Source: Spirogloea muscicola
Lineage: Eukaryota; Streptophyta; Zygnematophyceae; Spirogloeales; Spirogloeaceae
Assembly (NCBI GenBank): GCA_009602725.1
Contig: WELB01000053.1
Coordinates: 127,387-191,386 of the forward strand
DNA length: 64,000 nucleotides
Reading direction: 5' to 3'
Shown: positions 56,816-64,000 of the stretch, one piece after another
How positions within the stretch are numbered: the first letter of the stretch is position 1
Layout of the letters: each line of letters starts with the position of its first letter
Made by a program: the position numbers and the translations under genes
Notes under the pieces: model-generated
Databases searched by the model: none
Seen by the model: the letters and a program-made list of their open reading frames with translations, nothing else
Told to the model about the DNA's origin: nothing

Positions 56816-58976
56816 TCAGTGGTCCTCGTCGCTCAGCCCGGGGCATTCATCGTTCATTTGTTGGAAGCTTGGATACTGCAATGAAGGCAGGCATTTAGAG
56901 AGCTTACTTGCAGTAAATCAGTAATTTAAGGCTATGCAAAATTGAAAGTGACAGCTCTCTTTGCCACAGCAAGGCTGTAAGTGTTCAAGCTAAGGTCAGA
57001 GTGTAAAGGTCCACCTGGAAGCCACAGTATAGGCAGAAGAAGTACTGTGACCGCAGCCTTTCCAGAAGCTCATGAAGGATCTATTGAAATCAAGAAAATG
57101 ATTCTTAGGGTATTTGCAGCTACCTCACCTGAATACCTGAAAATCTGTATGACTTAGATAATACAAGATACATGTGCGCACTGTAATTTGTGGCCTGCTT
57201 GATAGCAGGTGCAAGTAAGCTCAGATATATCACCTGTTCTCTGACCCACAAGGCAGAGGACTCTGCTTGGCATGCATTTGAACCGCCAAGACAGCTGACC
57301 TTTATGAAATGCTTCAAGTAGTATAACTTCCGTACCTCGGGTGTGAATAGTTCCTCATCTTCCTCCTCCCCAGTTGCTGCTTTTGGCGGGCTACTCTCCA
57401 CATCTGCCAAGCCGCCCTCTCTGCGTCGGAAGACTGCAAGGGGTTCCAGCTTCTCTTCCTCCCTCGCCTCTGCCTCACCCAACGCCCGGGGAACGACCTC
57501 GGCTGCAAGTTGCGCATCATCGCCGAAACTGGCCAGGCTGGCCCGCGCTCGGCTGATGTCGGCACGGAGCTTCCGCCCCTCCCACCTTCCCCGGCTGCGA
57601 GTCTGAAAGCCCTTCCGAATGTCCTCAAGCTCCACTTGTGCCTGTGATGCACAGCTACACGAAATTGTTTCTGCTTTGTGACTCCCTTCAAGGTCAGATG
57701 AAATATGGCTGCTTTATCCAAGTTTCATTGCAGCTCTAGACACTCAGACACATAGGTACTATGTAGTCCTGATATTCTCGCACATAGCCCAAAGGGGATG
57801 ATAATACATCCCTCAGTGTACAATTTAAAGAAGATGTCAGCCACCAGGTATTACTGCATACACTTCGCTTGTATCAGGTCAGACTAGGTGCATAAACACT
57901 CACTTTGCATACGCCCTGCAGAAGATTGTAAGTCAGACTAAGTGGAGGCCAGATTGGCAGGCGAGTAGAAGCGACAATTGAACCTTCAGCTGCTGCCGGG
58001 AAGCTTCCTCCTCTCGCTTGTGCTTAAGCTCACGCTGCAGCTCGTCCACACCAAGGCCCGTGCGTCCGCGCTTCAGGTCAAGGCCCAGGGGCTCCACCCT
58101 CCCCTGCCCCGCCCTGCCTTCCCTTCCCACAGATGTTGTCATGTTTAAAGCAAGTCCTGCTAATGCTACTACTAGGTTAGTTGCACACTGACGCTCTCAA
58201 GAAGTTGCAGCTCTAAGCCCCACTTTCCTGGCAGTAACTGTGACTGTTGGGTTCAGGTGTGTACCAATGGCCTGGCCAGCCTGGTAGCCCATCTGCTGCA
58301 GCAGCTTGAAGCCGATATTTGAGGACGGAATGCTCGTGCTCATGCCCGCCTCCCGCAACTCGTGCTCCTTCTCTTTTGGCTTGAAGGGCTTCGGCGGTAC
58401 TTCAGCCACAGGCCGCGCTGAGCTCGGCTGCTGAGAAGGAGATAGCGGTAGTGAGAGAGCAGTAAATTTGCAAGACAACTGCATTGCAGACAGTGCTTGC
58501 CAGTATGCCTTCTGGCTTAGGGAGAGATGCCACACTCGGGACCAGCAGTCGCTACCTCTGCAGTAAGAGCAGGCCCAGAGCCAGTTACTATAACCCCAGT
58601 CGATTAATTCCTGGAGTCCCTGAACTAATCAACCTGATCTGCTGCCGTGCCTCGCTTGCCGCTGCTAGAGACAGGCTGCTGACAGCGGCTGAGGCCGCCT
58701 TCTCCACACTACTCGAGCCCAGAGAAACATCGGGCAACCCATTGCGCCTCCTTCCGACGCCTCATCGTTGAGCCTAAGATTCTAAGCCCAAGTCCTGGAC
58801 TGCACGTTGGCACTTCTGCTCGTAAGTACTGGGCGAGCTGCATTGAGTACCTTGCGCCCGCCGCTGTCGGCCGGCAGGAAGAGGCTGAGGTCCGCCATGT
58901 AGTCCGGCTCCTCCTCAGCCCCGGCGCTGGCTGCCGGCGGCTCCATCCTGGCCCTGGCGCCCCTGCCGCCGGCCAT
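56816..58976 (-). CDS. G-patch protein, GPATCH11-like
   Basis: Six exons: 58976-58851, 58430-58265, 58117-57984, 57641-57336, 57080-57015, 56875-56816; 285 aa, all phases agree. The N-terminal acidic EEEPDYMADLSLF motif is followed by a G-patch split by an intron (NIGFKLLQQMGYQAGQAIG, then RAGQGRVEPLGLDLKRGRTG). A helical KHKREEEAS stretch follows, then the DUF4187-type C-terminus with its CxxC (ILHELLERLRSQYFFCLYCG, FQ, then NDECPGLSDEDH as the last residues). The order DYM, G-patch, DUF4187 matches GPATCH11/CCDC75, and G-patch proteins usually activate DEAH helicases in RNA processing. The start could be either ATG at 58976 or the one 30 bases on (MEPP). Confidence 0.94.
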
Positions 58977-59479
58977 CGACCCCCTTGCGCGAGCACAGCT
59001 CAGGACTCTGGGCTGTCCATGGCGGTCTTGGCAGCGGCCTAGTCCCACAAAGGCCGCGGGCCACAACCCAAAGCCAAGTGTTCTCTAATGCGCAGCTTTC
59101 CCCGTCTAGGCTGTCTCCGCAAACGGCATGAGCAAAGCCTGGCCGGACCCTAGCACACGTCGTGCGGATGGCTCAGATGCTAAAGCCCAAGCCGCCGCCG
59201 CCGCCACCGTCACCGCCGTCGTCGTCGCCACCGCCCAGCAGCAGCCACGGAGGGTGGGCTGAGGCCGCTGATCCCTGCTCTGTGAGAGCTGCCTGCAGGC
59301 AGACATGAAGCTCTCCTGGAAGAAGGCACGAGGTGCGCGTAGAGTGAGAGGGAAGGCCCGCGGTGCGTATGTCATGAGAGGGTGGCCAACACACCGTTCA
59401 GGCAAAAGGAGATGGGAAATGGAGATTGTGTTGAGTGATAGAGGGCCTGAGCTGAGCAAACGTCCGGAACCTTCCACTT
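58977..59479. other. GC-rich spacer with CCG/CCA repeats
   Basis: Promoter side of the GPATCH11-like gene. A (GCC)n(ACC)n run lies at 59186-59240. No gene. Confidence 0.4.
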
Positions 59480-59494
59480 ATAAAGCAGTAGGAG

Positions 59495-60436
59495 GAAAAT
59501 TTCGTGTATTTGAAACGAACAACAAACGAAGGCCAAATGGCCAAGTACAAAGGCAAGCACATCTTAAGACCTACATAACCTACAGTAGATTGACCCGCTC
59601 AGTAACCACGGGTCAAAACATAAAGGTCGCTAACCGATGCCTGGATACTAGCTGGCAGATACGAAGCCCTACTGCCACCAACTAGAGCTCGCCCAGCTTT
59701 CTGCTGCAAAGCATTTAGCCTGAGCACGCTGCAAATAGGCCGAAACTCGTCGTCGCAAGAACGGCAGGTATGCAGCATGAGGGGGTTTGGAATTAGTTTT
59801 CAACCAGCAATTGACGCGTCTCGGATAAACCTCGTGAACTGCGTCATTACCCCAAGCGCTGAGCACGCTGCAAACAGCCTGAGCACGCTGCAAACAGGCC
59901 GAAACTCGTCGTCGCAACAACGACAGATAAGCAGCTGGCAAGCCCATCTCAGCCGGGAACACATCTGCATGTCGTGTGCAGCCTAGATTGGCTATGTTTT
60001 GAAGGAGAGTAAGGAAACGAGGACCTAAGCAGCCAAAGATGTCGATTGCCGCTGGCAAGAGCTGATCACATCGGGGGTAATCGGAGTAGTGCTGCAACTT
60101 TCTTTGTTCAGCACTGCCCACTGCGTGGCCAGCGATGTGTGTCGATGCTGGACCTTTATAGGCCTCCGTAACCACAGAATCGACCAAAGCCCTTGGTCCT
60201 CCACCAGGTTGCACGCCCACAATGTCAAGTGTGCGGCGATGATGACGTCCCTGGGCATCCGTGGTGATAGGCATGATGTTGTTCACTTCCACGACAGCAC
60301 GGTACCCGGCGTCGCACATCAAACCCGCCAGAGCATCACGGAGGAGGTTGTGGATGCCCACCACTTCTGGTCCAGTGGGGCATCGCAGCAAAGGAGGGAG
60401 GAGGGAGGCCAAGCCAGTACACAGCGATAGAAGCAC
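59495..60436 (-). mobile_element. LINE 3' end: endonuclease-like C-terminus and 3' UTR
   Basis: A minus-strand frame (60436-59669, 255 codons) reads HNLLRDALAGLMCDAGYRAV, EVNN, RRTLDIVGVQPGGGPRALVD, SVVTEAYKG, then AGHAVGSAEQRKLQHYSDYP, AAIDIFGCLGPRF and RRRVSACLQRAQA, and ends SWASSSWWQ. The two aspartates in 'LDIVGV...ALVDSV' are 14 residues apart, compatible with the (P)D-x12-14-D pattern of restriction-like endonucleases of LINEs. The RT part is missing, so the copy is 5'-truncated. The 3' UTR (59668-59495) contains GGCCAAATGGCC and ends near CAAATACACGAAATT. Within the ORF a segment of about 145 bp around RRRVSAxLQRAQA is duplicated (59723-59935). Confidence 0.85.
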
Positions 60437-62170
60437 AAAGATGATGAATAGTAGACCAGGGGCTAAGGTAATGGAGTCTGCGGGAGGCTACTCACCACGT
60501 GGAGTGGGCTAATGATGAGCGGACCACTGATGTCTTTTACGATTCATTTTTTTCCTCTGGTTATAGCGCAATAGCGACATAGAGTTGCCTCTCCAAAGAG
60601 GTCTGCCCAGGACGACGGAAGACAAGGTGGCACCTTGGTGGTTATTTGACGTGGCCTCTGCCAGTTATGAATTCATCATCGACTTGTGTGGGCGGTGGAG
60701 GCAGTACGTTCCGCAGTGGAGGCAGTAAGTTATCCTGCTATTCTCGTTGCCATGCAAATTCATTGCCCATCAATCTGCTACTTCCTCTACTCGCACATCA
60801 GGTATCCACCAATTGAGAGCGTCCCATGTGTAGTGATTTACAATAGAGACAGTTGACGGCATGAAGTCCACTGCTTCCGCGGGCTTCTAGCAGCTAGCTA
60901 CAAAGGCTGTAAGATCTGGCTACAAGGATCTTTGACATGTAAGAGTGATGCGAACCTATACTGCACATATTCCCTTTTGTTTGCAGGCTGTCACTATGAG
61001 CAAGCGCCAGTGGCTGGTGGGGCCCGCAACAGATGGCTGAGAAGGAAAGGCCTGCTTTCGCAGTGCTGAGGAGCAGGCTTGATGCATAGCACGCTGAAGA
61101 GGCCATCCTTTCTTAGAACCCCTGCAAACTCTCTCTCGAGCAACTCAACCCTATGCTTGCGCCACGCGCAATGCGCTTGAGCATAAGGGAAAGGAGCGCA
61201 GTACGCTTGGAATGAAGTGATACGTATGTGAGCCAATTTCTCTGCTTTCAAAAGCAAAGGAAGTGCACTCGGACTACACAAAAAGATATTCTTCAGGGGA
61301 AGAGGGCAGAAAGAAGGAGGGGCACATGACCTTTCAGGCAAGTCTGCAAGAAAGTAAACTTGGCTTCGGGAGAAGGAGCCACCGTGCAGCTCCTAATAGA
61401 CTGGATGCAAGCTGGCCAAGGACGTAAGCCCAGCCCACTGCGCCCAACCTCTACCCTCTCAATGCCGCTGACTGATGCTCACCCAGCATATACCATGGCA
61501 TTGGCGTGCAGATCGACGGCAAGCTGCGTGGCTCAAGCTACATCCATTTGTGTCCGGCTCACACACTTGCAACTGGGCATGAAGGCCTGATGCTACAGAG
61601 CAACGCTGATATGCCAGGAAGACCAAGGTAAGCCACCTCGCTTAGAGGATCCTTCTGTCAGTGATGATACTTGGCTGTCTGGTTGAGATTAACGATTGAA
61701 TTGCTAGTTGAAATCTGTCGGGTCTTGATCTTTATTTATGATGTGTGAGCAATCAAGACCAGAACTCGTCCACTTGCACTGAGCACCTGCTCTTGAAAGT
61801 AGGTGACTGACAAGCTACGAGAAGAAATTGAGCACAAGCTTGTCATAGCACTCGAGCCTTTTGCAATGCCTTCGCAAGGCCTTCTTGCAACTGGCTAGCC
61901 GGCGTATTGGCCTCAGAAGGCCCCGCCCATGTATCACTATGAAGCCCGCTCAGCACCATGATCAAGTCCGAGGGATTGATCCTGCCTCGTGCTTACATGG
62001 CGCCTGCACTCGCTGGGGCAGCTGGCCTCTGCATCATTTGCACTGGCGGTGCAACGCCGTCTGTCTTCATGTTCTTGGCTGGAGCAGGGGCTCCAGCACC
62101 AGTGCCTTTGACACCAGTGAATGGGATTGTCTGCACCCACAAGCTCCCAGGCAGAGGCGCAGTATCAGCT
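60437..62170. other. Spacer, no supported gene
   Basis: Open frames here (such as 61360-61590) lack an ATG or recognisable motif. The stretch 61993-62125 (minus: TIPFTGVKGTGAGAPAPAKN) could be a 3' exon of the adjoining PLAC8 gene. Confidence 0.35.
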
Positions 62171-63266
62171 TCAAGACAATGTCGTCTTGCCCATGGCAAG
62201 GACAGAAGGAAATCCAGCAGGAATGCGACCACACATGCTCTCATTTTGTTCAATAAGCTCAGCAACAGGCTTCCCATGCTCGCTCACATAGGTGGGATCG
62301 GAGTAGCCAAGCTGGCGGCCTTGCTGGCACTGAAGGAAGCAGCCGCAGCAGCAGGCGAGGATGCAGTCGGTGGTGTCATTGCCCTGCAGGAAACATCTTC
62401 TCTTATGAGAGGTACACAAAACCTTGCAATTCGTCTCAGATGGCTTGCTGATGCTTGCTTGCTGATGCTTTGGAGCAACACATCACTACTGCATGTAGAG
62501 CAAGTTTGAACCAGCCACCTTGAGGTTATATTTCTGGCGGAGGACGCTGCGCTGGGCGGTGAAGTAACAGGGACCAAGGCAGATGCAGCCCATGATGAGC
62601 TGCTGAATGCAGTGGCCCTCGCATGAAATCTCGGGCTCAATCTGGTGCGCGTTACGGCAGCTCATCCAGCATGGGCAGCAGTAGCCCCAGATGAGGCCTG
62701 CAAGTCACGCATGGGTTGCAAGGGAGGATCCAAGGAACGGATGATGAGGCTTGACAGCATGGCACTCATGGCTGCCTGCCAATTACAACTTGCGCTAAGA
62801 AAAACCTGAGCCAATCGCTGGCGGGCTGAGAGCACAGAGCAGCAGCTTACACAGGGGGATGTCTTCCCAGAAGGCGAATGGGCCAGTGTTCCACTCATTC
62901 GTCCCAGTCTGGAAGCCACAGGAAAGGCCAGGATAACCGCAAGGTCAGGTGTGCTCGGCAGCTCAGCCTTGATGGAGTACACAGCTATGCTCCGGGGCAG
63001 GCTGGTCACATATATTTGTGCATCCCGTCCGCAACTAGAATGCACAGCTGTTTACTATTAGGAGGTTCAAGTCGGTAAGCCTCTTGCAGCATGTAGCGCG
63101 GGAAGCACGTCAGGCATATACCCACCTCGTCGGACTTGCCGAGGTTCTTGAGGACTGCAATGCTCTTTCGTATACTCGGGCCGAGCGTGTCCAGGCCATC
63201 CTTGATCTTTCCGAAGTCCGGTACCAGCCATGCGTTGAGGTCGTTGGGAGGCGCTGCAGCGCCCAT
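62171..63266 (-). CDS. PLAC8-type Cys-rich protein
   Basis: Four exons: 63266-63126, 62908-62851, 62697-62519, 62383-62171; 196 aa with phases agreeing. The first exon, MGAAAPPNDLNAWLVPDFGK, ends SDE. Then comes TGTNEWNTGPFAFWEDIPLC, the Cys-rich PLAC8 core with GYCCPCWMSCRNAHQIEPEI, IMGCICLGPCYFTAQRSVLR, and ILACCCGCFLQCQQGRQLGY. PLAC8 proteins include plant FW2.2/CNR size regulators and metal transporters (PCR), usually membrane-bound, and Cys-cluster acylation is possible. The Cys pattern is clear but the subfamily is not. The listed stop (62171) assumes exon 4 is read through; a weak donor inside it could join the downstream segment at 62125-61993 instead. Confidence 0.78.
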
Positions 63267-63599
63267 TGTTGACTCACCGAGCGAACCTGGCCGGGTGCGC
63301 AGCAATGCGGGCTTCGTGTCACGGCAGGTTGGACAGCCACTACCAGCAGTCTCAGCCCCAGAGCGGCCCCCTAGACAGCCGACTGCGATGCAAGACCTGC
63401 CACGGCGGTATTTACCTCAGAGTCCTGTTCTGATGTTGCTGCTCGAGCGGAAGGGGGAGCTCCGCAAGTGCTACTTGCAGCGACGGCAATGGGCAGGAGG
63501 AGTGGGGCAATGGGGACAAAGGCAAGTAAGTGGAGCCCAAGGCAGCTCTGGGCGCGCAGCTTGGGGGCGCCAAGGGGCCGGAGGGAGGTGCGGAGGTGC

Positions 63600-63875
63600 G
63601 GAGGTGCGGAGGGATGTGGGCGGAAGGAACTGGGCTTCACCAACTTCGGTCCGCAGGAGGAGAAGGCAGGGGGTGTGGGGGGCGGGCACGACGCTTGGGC
63701 TGGCGTATGGGCGGCGAAGGGGGGGAGGAGGGAGGAGCGCCCATGTGGAGGGAGAGAGAGGGGGAGAGGGGGAGCGAGAGAGAGAGAGAGAGGGAGAGAG
63801 AGAGAGAGATAATGTGAGTAGAGGGAGAGAAATAGCGAGGGAGAGTGAGAGTGTGTGAGAGAGAGAGAGAGAAGG
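63600..63875 (+). repeat. Purine-rich region with (GA)n microsatellite
   Basis: GTGCGGAG triplicate at 63591-63614, then G/A tracts leading to GAGAGAGAGA runs at 63770-63871. Predicted S/L-rich or R/E-rich peptides are artefacts of this composition. Confidence 0.9.
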
Positions 63876-63892
63876 GGGAGGGTAATGCGTGT

Positions 63893-64000
63893 GACGAAAA
63901 GTTGGAAGGCCAAAGTGGCCAAACACAGCGGTAAGCACGTCTGACGACTTAGATTACCAATCGAAAGGGAGAGGAGGGGGGGGAGGGGTAAAGGAGGGGC
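63893..64000 (-). mobile_element. LINE 3' UTR copy running off the window
   Basis: AAGTTGGAAGGCCAAAGTGG, CCAAACACAGCGGTAAGCAC and GTCTGACGACTTAGATTACC correspond to 59515-59580, with the palindrome centre changed (GGCCAAAGTGGCC). Same orientation as the copy at 59495; the rest lies beyond 64000 or is replaced by a G-rich tract. Confidence 0.65.

Noticed and set aside
59305-59685. Plus ORF of 126 codons
   Set aside because: Its second half is the antisense of the LINE 3' UTR, and an equivalent region at 18086 is also non-coding.
63371-63938. S/L/P-rich and R/E-rich ORFs near the window end
   Set aside because: They are translations of the GA microsatellite.

Overview
This is a nuclear window from a eukaryote, most probably a green alga or another early-branching member of the green plant lineage. 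The evidence is intron-dense genes (up to 19 exons, nearly all GT-AG), long spacers, LINE-type retroelements, and a plant-like gene set: a GAUT galacturonosyltransferase, a trichome-birefringence-like (TBL) acyltransferase, a DEK_C/double-SWIB protein and a glutaredoxin-DEP-DUF547 protein. The species cannot be fixed from the sequence. Single N characters (4486, 15776, 23371, 44088, 49523) and one 724-base N run (37376-38099) mark assembly joins.

Layout. 1-3.8 kb: broken LINE copies and a cluster of short hairpin repeats. 4.4-9.3 kb: GAUT (+). 10.6-11.0 kb: small membrane-anchored LEA-like protein (-). 13.0-14.7 kb: orphan ORF (+) and MORN-repeat protein (-). 14.8-16.6 kb: unknown membrane protein (-) with a duplicated segment around a single N. 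16.9-20 kb: repeats and minisatellites. 21.2-23.1 kb: DEK_C-SWIB-SWIB protein (-), divergent from SMC2 (+, 24.2-30.9 kb). 31.9-32.6 kb: LINE and hairpin repeats. 32.8-34.8 kb: RhoGDI (+). 35.5-37.4 kb: TBL (-), head to head across the N gap with VTA1/LIP5 (+, to 40.1 kb). 40.6-44.1 kb: organelle-type phenylalanyl-tRNA synthetase (-). 45.4-48.7 kb: glutaredoxin-DEP-DUF547 protein (-). 49.9-53.6 kb: a second repeat-rich block, including a 76-bp insertion with a 15-bp target-site duplication. 54.9-55.9 kb: NTF2/SnoaL-like protein (+). 56.8-59.0 kb: GPATCH11-like G-patch protein (-). 59.5-60.4 kb: the best-preserved LINE 3' end (-). 62.2-63.3 kb: PLAC8-type Cys-rich protein (-). 63.7-64.0 kb: GA-rich microsatellite and another LINE tail.

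The genes are independent housekeeping and membrane-trafficking loci, not a pathway cluster. GAUT and TBL both point to Golgi polysaccharide synthesis and acylation. SMC2 and DEK/SWIB are chromatin proteins. LIP5 and RhoGDI act in membrane traffic and small-GTPase control. I deduced the exon chains by hand from splice signals and reading-frame continuity. For SMC2, PheRS, GPATCH11, the DUF547 protein and the SWIB protein every phase agrees, and the predicted lengths are normal for the families.

The least explained material is the repeat system. More than 25 short elements share a GGCTGG...CCAGCC stem-loop with variable loop and flanks. A LINE family of the kind with a restriction-like endonuclease carries its own 3' palindrome. 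Both are described in the findings.
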